From NCBI GenBank assembly GCA_008828725.1, contig MEHQ01000321.1, forward strand, positions 717,479-781,478: a DNA stretch of 64,000 nucleotides, read 5' to 3'. Below the pieces are notes generated by a model. That model searched no databases. It was not told where the DNA came from and saw only the letters and a list, made by a program, of their open reading frames with translations. Shown here piece by piece: positions 1-10,870 of this stretch (the first letter of the stretch is position 1; every line of letters starts with the position of its first letter). The position numbers and the translations under genes are program-made. The stretch comes from Saccharina japonica. Taxonomy: Eukaryota; Sar; Phaeophyceae; Laminariales; Laminariaceae.

Positions 1-3000
1 TGACCAGCAGCGCAAACCCACGCAGACCACAGCCGTCTCTGGTGACCATCCAGCTGTTACATATGATCGCCCAATGAGATGGAGGATGGATCCATACTAC
101 AGTAGGTATATTGTTGGTGTGTCATGTGTATCGTGCGCCAAAAGTATTAAACAATGCTTACCCATGCGAGAGATGGCTTCTGTTTGCTGGTGGCAACATC
201 CAAAAATATGCAGTTAAAACAACATCCGAAAGAAAAATGAAGAGATGGATTAAAGATACCTGGTGGGGCGAAAGGAGACCGGCGAGTGCGCCTGCTGAAA
301 ATGTTTGACTAGACGAGCGTATAATTTCCACGCAGGACCCAGCTGGCTCTGATGACCCTCCAGATGTGCGATTCCCCAGTGAGACGGAGGACGAATTCGT
401 AGTAGGAAAACCTATATATATATATATTATGCTGGGCGCATGCTACGGTAGCCTGCATGCAGGTGCACCGTGATTTTTATGAGGGTGGTCACTTGAAGAG
501 CTGCACTTCATCCTAAAGCTGTTATTAGAGGGAAACTAAAGTGTCACCCTACGTTCAATCCCACGGCCTAGGTGTAAAATGAAACATTCTGCAAAGACAA
601 GGGAGGCAAGTTGAGGTCAAGGAGTCCCGTCATTCAGAAACCATTGCAGCCAAAAAGTGTCACTGGGACTACCTCTATCGTACGTAGCACGCGTCGCTGG
701 TGTGTAGTTTGTGTCACGTAAAACCAGCGTAATTGGCTGCCCATGAGAGTACGAGTACTCGTAGCGGTTTCCGGTTTACCGGTCGCCACATCCAAAAATA
801 CATAAAAACAATATCCAAACGGCGAATCCAGAGATGGATCAAAGATACCTACCTGCTGTTTACTAAACAGACCGGTGGGTACAAGAAATGCTGGGGATAT
901 ATTATCAGACGAGCGCATTTCCTTGCAGGGCACGACCAAATCGATGAACACTCAGCTGTGGGGTCTCCCAGTGAGATGGGGCGTGTGCTTCATCTACAGT
1001 AGTAGGGATAATGCTGGTGTGTGATATGCTTCGTGTGAAAGAAGCATACATGACTAGTCTGCCCATGCAAGGAACGGTTTTCGTTTTTTTACCGGTCGCA
1101 GGATCCAAATATCTTTAAAGAATATCCAACCAGAAGCTCCACAGACAAGTGGATCAAAGATACATGGTGGCTAAAACGCAGAGTGACGAATACCTGTCTG
1201 TGATGGATTTTGTTTTTGGCCAGTCCAGAGTTTTTTCCACGCAGGACACAGCCGGTTCTGATCGGTGTCCAGCTATATGTGATCTCCCACTGAGATGGAG
1301 GATACATTCATTCATAGTAGGCAGGGCTATCTATGGTGTGTGAGACGTCGCGTGTGAAAAAACCAGAGCTGGCTGCCCATCCACGCGAGGAACGCGGTAT
1401 TCGATTTACCAGTCGCAGTGTCCAAATATCTCCAATCAATATCCAAACCGAAACTCCACAGATGGTTGGTGACTACGAGTACAACAACGCAGAACGCAGA
1501 CGAACAAGTACATACATGCACAATATGCTGAAAAAATCCGGCCAGGCCAGCTCCACTTTCACGCAGGACACATCCCAGCTTAGGTAACGTCCTGCTTTCC
1601 TTGTGGTTCCCCAGTGAAATGGATAATTAACTCATAATATGAAACATACTCTACACTACGTTGGTGTTTGATAGTTGTCGTGCAAAAAAAGCACAATAAG
1701 GGATGGGTCAAAGATACCTGGTGGCTTCAAGGCAGACCGACGAATGTTTGAGCAGACCAGCGCGCTTCCACGCAGGACACAGCCAGGCGGCTCGGACGAC
1801 CATCCACAGCTATGTAACCTCCCAGGGAGATGGAGGATGTGTCCACGGGAGGCGGTGCTTCGCTGGTGTGTGATATGTATCGTGTGAATGGAGCATAAAA
1901 AAACTGCCCATGCGAGAAAGGATTTACCGGTCGCATCATACGAAGATCTTGAAAAATATCCAAACAGCAAATAACCAATTGGTCAAAGATACCCGGTGGC
2001 TCCAATGCAGACCGATACGTACACCCGATGAACTTGTTTGATCAAACCAGCGAACGTTCACGAAGAACACAGGCAGGCCGCTGATGGCCACCCAGCTATA
2101 TGTTTATCTCCCCGTGGGATGGAGGATACATATATCCACAGTACGCGGCATGATGTTGGCGTGTGATATCACATCCAAAAATCTTGCAACAATCCTGCAA
2201 TCCCAAAGGAAAATCTAAAGATCGATCAAAGAAACCTGCTTGCTTCAACGCAGATCGACGAATCGTCTGGCAAAACAGTTTGATCGACCAGTCACGCAGG
2301 ACACAGGCGGCCTGGACGACCATCGAGCTACTGTATGTAATGTCCTACAGTAGTAGTGAGTTGAAGGATGAATCCCCTGTAGGCAGTAAGCTGTGTGTGA
2401 CACGTGTCGCGTGAATCAAAGATACAGTACATATGACTCCTATTGCAAGGAGTAGTTTTGAGTGTACCTGTCGAAACATGTAAATATCTAAAAACAAGAT
2501 CCAAACGGAAAATCAAGAGATAGATAGATCTAAAGAAGATACCTGGTGGCTCAAATGTAACCCGACGAGTCGCCTGCTGAATGGTTTTGATCAGATCAGC
2601 GCTCTTCCACGCAGGACACTGTCGACTCCAATGACCACCGCGCTCTGTGATCTCCCAGTGAGATGGAGGATGTATCCACCGGCAGTAAGCTGATCGTGTG
2701 TGATATGTGTCGCGCGAATCAAACATACAATAAATATGACTGCCTATCTATGCGAGGAACAGTTTTGATTTAACCCGTCGCAACATTCAAAGCTCGTTGA
2801 CCAATATATATTAGAGGAATCCGCGCGTGGATAAAATGCTCCTAATGGCTGCAACGCACACGGACGCGTCCGACTGTCGATTTGGTTTGGCCAGACCAGC
2901 GCATTTCCTTTCAGGACACCGTCGGTTTTGATGGACAGCCAGCTTCTTCTGTGGAACCTTCCATAAATATACAAGATTCGTGCACAGTAGGCAGTACTCT
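1..3000. repeat. Diverged satellite-like tandem array
   Basis: At least eight diverged copies of one unit follow each other, roughly 250-350 bases apart. Recurring landmarks, in order, are 'acgcaggacac', 'tcccagtgagatggagga', 'gtgtgatatg', 'tgcccatgcgagg', 'atccaaacgg' and 'agatacctggtggct'. The first landmark or a variant is visible near 333, 1240, 1561, 1772, 2059, 2297, 2620 and 2909. Copies differ by many substitutions and indels, so the array is old. It runs off the left edge, so its full length is unknown. A small TIR element (434-696) interrupts it. The short open frames here are not conserved between units and I do not call them genes. Confidence 0.7.
434..696. mobile_element. Small TIR element, family D, copy 1
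   Basis: This block interrupts the satellite array and resembles 3242-3526 along its length. Shared words include 'GCATGCTACGGTA' at the left end, 'gtggtcacttga', 'tagagggaaac' and 'atcccacggcct'. The right end 'ctctatcg..gtagcacgcgtc' is an imperfect inverted copy of the left end. It has no coding capacity, so it is a non-autonomous element. Confidence 0.55.
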
Positions 3001-3241
3001 ATGCTAAGACGTACGGTGAATAGAAATCGACAACACGCGAAGAAAGGGTGATTACCTACTAGACAGTCCAGACGCTCTGCCCGCACAACGCCGTCTGTGC
3101 GATGCCCCTCCCTGGACGACGGCGTGGCAGCCGCGCGCGAGACCGGACACCACGCCCCCACCCTTCTGTCCATCGCCGAAAAACCGTCGGAGGCGGCGCC
3201 TTTTCCCTCGTCAATCACACCCAACCGTTAAGATCCACCAA

Positions 3242-3526
3242 GGATGCATGCTACGGTATATAGAGGTGTAAGCACCATGTTTTTGCCTTAGAAGGGTGGT
3301 CACTTGAGGAGCTCTATACCTCACCGAAAACTGATTTTAGAGGGAAACACAAGTGCTACCCGATGCATAATCCCACGGCCTACTAAGTATGTATGCAATG
3401 AAAAATATTGGAACACACAAGAATGAAAGTCCGACGGATTTGGCTTAAGGAGCCCCCGTCGTTCAGAAAGCGTTTCAGCCAAGAACAGGTATACCTTATA
3501 CCTCTATCATATCGTAGCACGCGTCC
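3242..3526. mobile_element. Small TIR element, family D, copy 2
   Basis: This is the second copy of the element at 434-696, placed just beyond the satellite array. The left end 'GCATGCTACGGTA' and the right end '..atcgtagcacgcgtcc' are imperfect inverted repeats. Further fragments of the family lie near 28590, 28747, 29090 and 49075-49483. I found no clear target-site duplication. Confidence 0.55.
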
Positions 3527-3561
3527 AAAAGGCGAACCCTCAAGCCGTGTTCGTGGTGTAC

Positions 3562-3680
3562 TATTACGGGGGGCCATAGTAAACACTAGTAAATAGGACC
3601 AAATATTTTTAGTTAAAAAAGGTAAATATATGTATATTTGTTTATACCGTAGGTCCTATTTACTATGGCCCCTCGTAATA
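3562..3680. mobile_element. MITE-like element with 22-bp terminal inverted repeats, copy 1
   Basis: The left end TATTACGGGGGGCCATAGTA matches the reverse complement of the right end over 22 bases with one mismatch. Inside the ends, 'aaataggacc' and 'ggtcctattt' extend the symmetry. The core is about 50 AT-rich bases with no open frame. A related copy lies at 23452-23569. Confidence 0.65.
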
Positions 3681-3974
3681 CAGTATTGTAAACTGGAGGT
3701 TGGGTCGCGATTGGGCGCTCTTGCCGCGAGGAGCACGTGCCTGGGGGCACGGCACCCGACGATGCGTTTCACCGTGCGATCATGTGTGCTACCCACCCAG
3801 CCACACCCGACCTGCAGCCTTGTCCATAGCAGGACCCTTGCTCCGAGCAGAAGAAGCCCCCTGCCGACGGTCCATGGGTGTGTGTGCTACTTGTCGGTGG
3901 CGGTGCATGCTTACCAACCGATGTGTTTTTTACTGTTAAAATTATATGTTTGGCATTCGGGATTTGACTAGACA
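3681..3974. other. Unassigned stretch
   Basis: There is an open frame over most of this interval, but it has no recognisable domain and no second copy to test it. I see no gene here. Confidence 0.4.
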
Positions 3975-4265
3975 GAGTGTAGTTGACGTATAGACGTCTT
4001 GATTTCTTTCGATTTTATCTTTTGGCGTGTATATTCCTGAAACTGTCACGCCGTTTTCATTTTGATGGAGATACTTGTTCAAGACGGTCGGACAAAAAGG
4101 CATTGCCTATAAAATGGTGTAGCAGGCGTTTTTCGAGCCAGTCGGCGGTATAGATAAAGGGACCGCCCCCTTAAACTCGCCACGTAATGCACCCTATAAA
4201 TCAGCAGCGTTCAATGGTCAAGGCTCCACCTCTGTTTATCGTAGAAACTTCACCTGTCAGTAGAT

Positions 4266-4481
4266 ATGAGTCGGTGTCCCGCACGGTTTGCTTTTCCGTC
4301 AGACGACGATACAAAGTGCCTTCTGTGTCAGATTTCTCCTACCTATGCCGGCAACTGGCGCGAAATAAAAGCGTACTGTATAACACCATGTTCCTGTTTA
4401 CTTTCCCATCGGACGGACACAAAAGGTACTTTCACTTATAGAGTACTCGAGCATACTCGGGAATTCAAGCCTGTAGTATGA
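4266..4481 (+). CDS. Small Cys-rich frame inside the dispersed repeat (hypothetical)
   Basis: I do not recognise this 71-residue frame. It holds five cysteines in its first half ('CLLC' and 'CITPC' among them) and ends in a basic and aromatic tail (HRTDTKGTFTYRVLEHTRE). In the second repeat copy (near 44615-44832) the same peptide is visible in pieces, broken by frameshifts but with the tail conserved. It may be the remnant of a protein once carried by the element, or a chance frame. No splice signals or promoter were identified. Confidence 0.2.
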   Translation: MSRCPARFAFPSDDDTKCLLCQISPTYAGNWREIKAYCITPCSCLLSHRTDTKGTFTYRVLEHTREFKPVV

Positions 4482-4878
4482 TTGAGGGGCCCATCCAGAT
4501 AGACAAACCATGACGGTGTTTTTCGTTCGGCGACTCCAATTTGGCACTGGGGGGGTATACTATGCTGCACTTTGGTCAAGTGTATATCGCCTGATTCGGA
4601 GGTGAAAATCAATAAACTGACACTTTAAACTCACGTATTTTTTTTCGTTATTGTCCCCATCCTATGTACTATCTTCGCCCTTCTTTTCCCTCTCCCTCCT
4701 AGTCGTAACTCGGTTCGGGGGTCACTAAGTAGCCCCCCCACAGTACGTGCATTGCTTCTTTATCACGATGATAATAGTTCGGCACTTTTTTTCCCTCGTC
4801 GGCTCGCGTCGAATTGTACCTATTCACGCTATAATAGACGCTCTCGACAGTTGGTGTCGTTTAAGCAAAAACAAAAAA

Positions 4879-4956
4879 CGTACGGAAACTCGAACCCTTT
4901 ACGTCAACCTTCTTAGTATTATTCGAGGTTAACCACTATTAGACCACTGGGGCGAC
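4879..4956 (-). ncRNA. tRNA-like (SINE-head-like) segment, copy 1
   Basis: Read on the minus strand, the segment has an A-box-like GTGGTCTAATAGTGGTTAA and a B-box-like GGGTTCGAGT at tRNA-like spacing, followed by a T-rich run. The T stem and acceptor stem do not pair well, so this is a tRNA-derived pseudogene or a Pol III promoter rather than a working tRNA. The same segment occurs in the second repeat copy. Confidence 0.35.
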
Positions 4957-5458
4957 AAAGCAATTCATTTTTTTTTTTTCTATCCCATTCATTATCTTCG
5001 CACTTCCGTCTCTCTCCCTCCCTAGTCGTAACTCAGATCCGGGGTCACAAAGTAGGCTCCTCTCCCTCCTCCCCCACTACGGTTCTTGCCTTGGTTTTTA
5101 TCGCGAGAAGATTTCAGCACTTTCTTCCCTCGTCAACGTTCGTCGAATTTTGCTTACCCACATGCATTCATTAATATCACCGACCCATACCCATATTATA
5201 CCTGTACTTCGTACGTAGTCTATTGGTACAAGTATTCCGCCTTTCGAATTTCCAAACAAGATTGCAACCATTCATCAAGTTCGGGAAAACAACGTAGGTG
5301 AATGACCTATCATGACTATGCACCCCCTCTCTCATTTGTATACCAGTATCGTCTGTACGGCCATAAGGATGTCTCATTCCGTTTCGTCAATACACGTAGG
5401 CAGCCACAAACAAGACATACCAGCTAAAGCAATCAGTCGGCATACCGAATCATGCTCA

Positions 5459-6377
5459 CATGGCCAACCTCCTACATGGGGCAATCCATGCGAGTTCGGG
5501 ATTCTTACGGTCCGAAACTGACAAGGCACTATATACCTTCATTATGGTATGTTTTTACCCGATTGGTATTAATTGGTCTATCTCTATTTCTGGATGTTAT
5601 TGTGAAAACACACGAGAAGAGTATTGACAGGCAGTTTGGGCATCGACGACAGACACGCGTGCTGTGAACGTTGGTGCCGCGGGGCTGATCACGTTGCCAA
5701 CCCGAGATATGGGGGCAACACGGTGTATTTGAGGTGTCCTGCGGTCTGGCACAGACATCACCTTTTCAACGTTGAATGAACACAATTACTGTCCGTGGTA
5801 TTACGACAGCCCTTTGGTGCTGTGACTTCCGGTTGGCCGTCTTGCTGCCAATGTTGTGCTTACTCGTGCTGCGGTGTAACGACATTATGATGAGGTGCTA
5901 TGAAATATGGGGGCCATGGTGGTGAGGATAGTTTTTCCAACCCTTAAAGGGTAGCACACTATTCTACCGGGATATACACCAGTCGATGACAGACTGTTAC
6001 GTTGTACAGACACACATCGGATCGTTGCATCACATACAGTACTGTAGATGCACACTAGGCGAAGCCTAGAACGCTACGGGGGCGGAGGCTGAAGATCCAC
6101 TCCCGCCACTTCACACCCTTAAAAAGTACGTCGGTGACCCCCTCTCACCCACCCCCTTGTCGCTGACGTCTGCACCCATCGAGCGTTTTCGCTGGTGTCA
6201 TTGGCAGCGGGTGTACGCGAGCTACAATCTGACCGGCGACTGTTACGCGTGGATGGAGGGTCGCGGCTGTCGGTCGGGACGCCGAAAGTTTCTTCGGCCG
6301 CGCCTGGCGGGCTTGAATGGGGGGGGTGGGCTCCGTCGGTCGGCGACGGAGGCAAGGTCAGGAGCAGCGCCTCGCCG

Positions 6378-6408
<31 letters not shown>

Positions 6409-7309
6409 TGTATGTACCTACATCGTGACCCCCAGTTCGCCGGTGGTACATTTGCGAGAGCTCCGCCAGGGGCACGTACTCGTCTGGTTGCCCATTCGGA
6501 GGTAAGTTTCGCATGTTAATGGTTCGTCAGGAGTATGTTTTTGTTCGTTTTTTGGGGTCGAGTGACTCGGACAGTTGCAAGGCCTGATTGTTGACCGGGC
6601 TGTGATTTTGCGCGTCGAATACGACTTCCAGTAAATTGGCGACAGCGCAGGACTTATATCAAATGCACGTAGCTGTGCACTGTCTGACGCGGGGTGGCGT
6701 GGTTTTTTACGCCAGTGGCACACAGTTGGGAAACACGCGAGGGCAGCAGGCTGACAATGTTGAGGAACGGTTCAAGGGGCATAAGGGTGACGAGTAACAG
6801 GTTGGAAGTGTGTGCGTGCGAACCCGGAGCGAGGTTCGTGGGCCGAGGTCGTCCTTTAGGGCAGACGGCGGTGTCGTTGTCCTTATGTTGGAGTTGATGT
6901 CATGCTTTCCTGGTTTTCCCGACCATGCCCCCCCTTCCTCGTATCCATGTGGCACGGCCGTATCAGGGTAATGGTGGTTAGAAATGACCGTGCCCTTTGA
7001 GAAATCAAGGAGAGAGTGGCGAAGTCAGGTCGGAATCCCGATGAGTTCGCCCTGCTCTTGTTGCCTATCGGAGGAGCGACCACGCTCGCGGGAGGGGGAG
7101 ACATATGGGAACGAGTGGTCGAGATAAAGGGGAAGTGCACGTCCGACGCACACAAGGCGTACGTGCATATAACATGAAAAATCCACAAGAGTGTCACGCA
7201 AGCTTGCAAAGGCAAACGTGGCAAAGGAGAGACAGCCAGGGAAAGGAGCAGCCGGGGGGAGAAGCAGTTTGGGATAGAGAATAACTGAGACCACGGTAAA
7301 CAGTAGTCT
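5459..7309. other. Unassigned stretch with 28-base G homopolymer
   Basis: No recognisable gene is present. The notable feature is an uninterrupted run of 28 G at 6381-6408. Short frames that cross it become polyglycine or polyproline and are artefacts. Confidence 0.6.
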
Positions 7310-7569
7310 CACATTCCCTCGATGGCGGAAGAGTTGAATAGTACCGTACCTCTCGGAGGCTTGGTTATCCGAGACAACTGTAGGCCATACTACTGTAGTT
7401 AGGAACCCGGCCGGTATCATATTCATAGTAGCGAGAGAGACAGTATTGTACGGTGGTCGGGATACTCTGAGTATTACAGCAAGCTGCGATACAGGTATCT
7501 GGCCGAGGGGAGGAACCTCTCTCTCCCACGACTCAGGAAACGATAATGGTAATGCAATTCGAATGATAC
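7310..7569. repeat. 260-bp direct repeat, copy 1
   Basis: This block matches 7948-8207 in the same orientation, about 640 bases away, with scattered differences. Shared words include 'ggaacccggccggtatcata', 'aagctgcgatacagg' and 'gactcaggaaacgataatg'. It has no coding signal. Confidence 0.75.
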
Positions 7570-7947
7570 ACAATACATGATAGTTTTGTCCGTAGACGGC
7601 GTAACGGCCTCCGCAAACGAAGAACCGGACAAAGCAGGATTTATTGGTAGAGAGAATGAGGCATGTTTGTATCGGGAACTGGGATAGAGCGAGTTTGGTT
7701 CAGGGATGGAGGGCCCCGCACGCAGCCCTTTGGAGAAAGGCATCGCGTGCAGGTCAGCATCCCCACGTTGGGTACGAGCAAGCACAAGGCCCTGTGACGA
7801 GCACGGACAGACGTGAGGTAGTCCGTGGTTTGGCCAGCCAAGCCAGAAGTGTGTGCCTTCTTTTCTGCCGCCCCACCCCCAACATTTTTCTTTCGAAGGG
7901 GGATGGGGGGGCACGAGTAGCTGAGGTTACGGAAAAATATTTTCGTT

Positions 7948-8207
7948 GTGGTTTCCTTGAGTTAGATCGGAAGAGTCGAATGGTACTGTACCATTTGGAG
8001 GCTTGGTCATCCGAGACAACTGTAGGCCGTACTACAGTAGTCAGGAACCCGGCCGGTATCATAGCAGGGAGAGAAACAGTAAAACACCGTGGTCGAGATA
8101 CTCAGGGTATTGCAGGAAGCTGCGATACAGGCATCTGGCGGAGGGGAGGAACCTCTCTCTCTCCAACGACTCAGGAAACGATAATGATAACGCAATTCGA
8201 AAGATAC
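7948..8207. repeat. 260-bp direct repeat, copy 2
   Basis: This is the second copy of the block at 7310-7569. It is followed immediately by the GC-rich palindrome at 8210-8246. Confidence 0.75.
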
Positions 8208-8209
8208 TA

Positions 8210-8246
8210 GCGGTACGGCCACGGCTCCGCCCGTGGCGCTAGCCCT
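8210..8246. repeat. GC-rich palindrome shared with 56942-56978
   Basis: The stem-loop GCCACGGCTCCGCCCGTGGC is flanked by 'gcggtac' and 'gctagccc'. The reverse complement of the whole 37-base block recurs near 56942-56978 with very few differences. It may be a small mobile palindrome. Confidence 0.5.
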
Positions 8247-8334
8247 GCCTTTCTAATAGTAGTATGTAATACCTGGTGCAGCAGTAGTCGTATGGTGTGA
8301 TGTACAACTCTGACAGGAAATGCAAGAACCATCG

Positions 8335-9110
8335 TGCGGGCCGGTATCGACCCGGGGGAACTCCGTTTTCGTCCCCATATTGTTGGAGTTGTGGATGTAT
8401 GGAAGGATTTCTGATCCGGGGGTGGGACACTATCATCCCCGGGTGCGGCGGGACCTTGGCGTTGTCCCGAAGGGCAACTCCAGCCACGCGCTGACTCCAT
8501 AAGCCCCAGCCAATCAGCAATCAGCCGATGGGGGGAAGGGTTTCCACACCTTGCGAGGCGGCATCGACCCGGGTGAACTCCGTTTTCGTCCCCATATTGT
8601 TGAAGTTGTAGATGTATGGAAGGGTTTCTGATCGGGGGATGGGACACTATCATCCCCGGGTGCGGCGGGACCTCGGCGTTGTCCCGAAGGGAAACTCCAG
8701 CCACGCGCTGGCTCCATGAGTCCGCCCTTGTCCGAGTGGATAATCCTCGCCGCGGGCTGTCTCCATGAGCCCCATATAACCCTAAATCAGCCAGTGAGGT
8801 TGGGGTTTCCACACCTTGCGCGGCGGTATCGAACCAGGAGATGCCCGTTTTCGTTCCCGCGTTGTTGGAGATGTATATGCATGGAAGGATTCATGATGAG
8901 GGGATTGGACCCTATCGTCCCCGTGTGCCACTGGCTCCATAAACCTCAGCCAATCAGATATCAGCCGATGTGGGTGGGGTTTCCACACCGTGCGGGGCGG
9001 TGTCGACCCGGGGGGTCGCTTTTTTTGTCCCCGGTTGGTCGGAGTTGTAATGAAAAGGAGGTGTTCACGATCTGGGGAGGGTACCCTGTCGTACCTGGGG
9101 TGTGGTGGAA
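8335..9110. repeat. Tandem array of about 235-bp units
   Basis: Three to four diverged units follow each other. Each contains 'tttccacacc', 'cggtatcgacccggg' or a variant, a 'cgttttcgtcccc' block, 'tgtatggaaggatt' and 'cccagccaatcag'. A single related block in the opposite orientation lies at 54671-55030. Confidence 0.65.
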
Positions 9111-9881
9111 CCTTGATGGTTCTATTCAGCACCAATCTTCTAGAAAGATCCAGCGGCCTCTGACATGGATTTGGTCAGCCAATCAGCTGCCGATTTCGTA
9201 ATTCAAAATTGTTAGTCAGCAGCTAGGCTGGCTGCATGGCTGTCAGGACTTCCTCGGGATTGTGACACGGCCACGACTGTCGGCAGCGCTCAGCACGCGA
9301 CGGCCAGGACTCGGCGCGATGTGAGACGCAGTGTCCCGATCATTATGCCTCGCACTCTCTCTACCGATGCCGCGAGGCGGAACTGAAACGCTCTGGAACG
9401 GGACACTCGCGAGAACGTGATGACGGTACTCGGAATGAGCTGTGATGTTCCATTCTGAACGAAAATATAAGGACCATTGGTGAATACATGTAGAGTTCGA
9501 TTGGCCCTTACATTGCCGTCCGTTGTCACTACTGTTGCTGGGATTGTGGCGATGCTCAGCGCGCGACGGCCAGGACTCGGCCGGGCATGAGACCGGGCAT
9601 TCCATTGGTTGTGGCACCCACCCTCCCTATCTATGGGGCAAGGCTGGGCTGAAGCGCTCTGGATCGCGAGATCATGATTACAGACCGACTAACATCATTT
9701 AATAATATAGATACAATAAACATGATTTATTTGGAAATTTTGGAATTTTAATAGAGGACAAAATATTTGGACGGCTTCGCATTCCAATATTTGGAAAATA
9801 TTTTTGGAAAATACGGAAATCCTAAACATTGCGCGAAACAAATATTTGGAATTTTCGGGGAAAGGTTGCTCGAAAAGAACA
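9111..9881. other. Unassigned stretch with a short duplication and an AT-rich tract
   Basis: 'cgcgacggccaggactcgg' near 9297 recurs in near-identical form near 9556. The segment 9690-9870 is AT-rich with repeated 'aatatttgga' words. No gene is visible. Confidence 0.5.
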
Positions 9882-9942
9882 ACCCTAAGACTAATTCCAA
9901 GTCATTTGTCCCCAAAACGGGGGTGCAGTTCTAAAAGGCGTT
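9882..9942. mobile_element. Partial TTAA-type MITE
   Basis: The segment carries 'tttgtccccaaaacggg' and 'cagttctaaaagg', the right half of the MITE that is complete at 32914-33002 and 45222-45311. The left half is eroded. Confidence 0.5.
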
Positions 9943-10584
9943 ATTACTGTACTCATAACATCGGACGTGGAAAACTTTCTGAATAATTATTTTGGAATAC
10001 AGTCATTTGTGTGTCAGGGGCTCTCGGCATTTTAGCTTATGGCCGCATATCAACGATGTACTGTATGACCGTCCCCGCAGTAGTAACAGCAAGCACATGT
10101 CGCGCAGCAGTAGCAGCATCGTAGAGTACCACTGAACAATGTACATGACAGCAACAGCAGCGCAAGTGATTGTGACATAGCGAGTCTGCGAAAATATTAC
10201 ATAAACATAAGCATGTACGAAGTATATACGGACACGCACGCCTTATTAAATACGAATGTTCATTATTTCGTAGTTCGCGGTATTCATGCAAGGAGCACAG
10301 CAACAGCCGTCGACGCAAAGTCAACTAAGTACCCGTAGGTATAGTTTAGTCTTTTGTGCAAAGCCTTCTATTAATACAGTAGTACGACAACATCCTCCTT
10401 TGTTATACTCGTATGTACGTGGTATAGGAATATATAGCACTTTGCCACTTTACACACCACTGCAACAGCACCGACCGGCATTACACATGTGACACACTTT
10501 AGTTTCCCGTGGAATGCTGCTGATGATCTTGTTACAGCGCATTATTGAGGCCAAGTCTTGTATCCAATCTTCTTGAATTATGCC
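9943..10584. other. Unassigned stretch
   Basis: Several cag/gca trinucleotide clusters occur, but there is no recognisable protein, RNA gene or repeat family. Confidence 0.4.
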
Positions 10585-10870
10585 ATGCCGGTGCCCATCC
10601 ATGGTGTATGTGCTGTGACAAGGGCCATGGGTTCGCCGTAACCTTGTCATGGCGTGTTGCCATGACGTTTTGCGATGGCCTCATCATGTCAATGTTATGA
10701 GCCGTCACGGTGCGCCATGATCCATGGGGCATTGTCATGGCATGTCATGACACGCCACAAGGCAATGCCATATAGTGAGTCCCATGGCATGCCATGAAAC
10801 GCCATGGAAATGTCATAGTCAAGCAGTCACTGTCATGGTAAGGTCATGGCAATGCCGCATGGCATGCCTC
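10585..10870. repeat. CATG-rich cryptic repeat tract
   Basis: The tetranucleotide CATG and variants such as 'ccatggcatg' and 'gtcatgac' recur every 10-15 bases through about 285 bases. There is no fixed repeat period, so this is a cryptically simple sequence rather than a clean tandem array. Confidence 0.6.

Larger units (their letters stand above)
3975..5458. repeat. 1.48-kb dispersed repeat, copy 1
   Basis: The block aligns almost end to end with 44322-45796 in the same orientation, with many substitutions and small indels. Copy 1 has an extra tandem duplication: about 190 bases at 4636-4820 recur at 4960-5160 (shared 'ctccctcctagtcgtaactc'). It contains a tRNA-like segment (4879-4956) and a 71-codon frame (4266-4481). 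At 4861-4864 it carries an unoccupied TTAA that is filled by a MITE in copy 2. It is probably a non-autonomous transposable element of unknown class. Confidence 0.7.

Noticed and set aside
6119-6519. Polyproline or polyglycine frames on both strands
   Set aside because: They are created by the 28-base G run.
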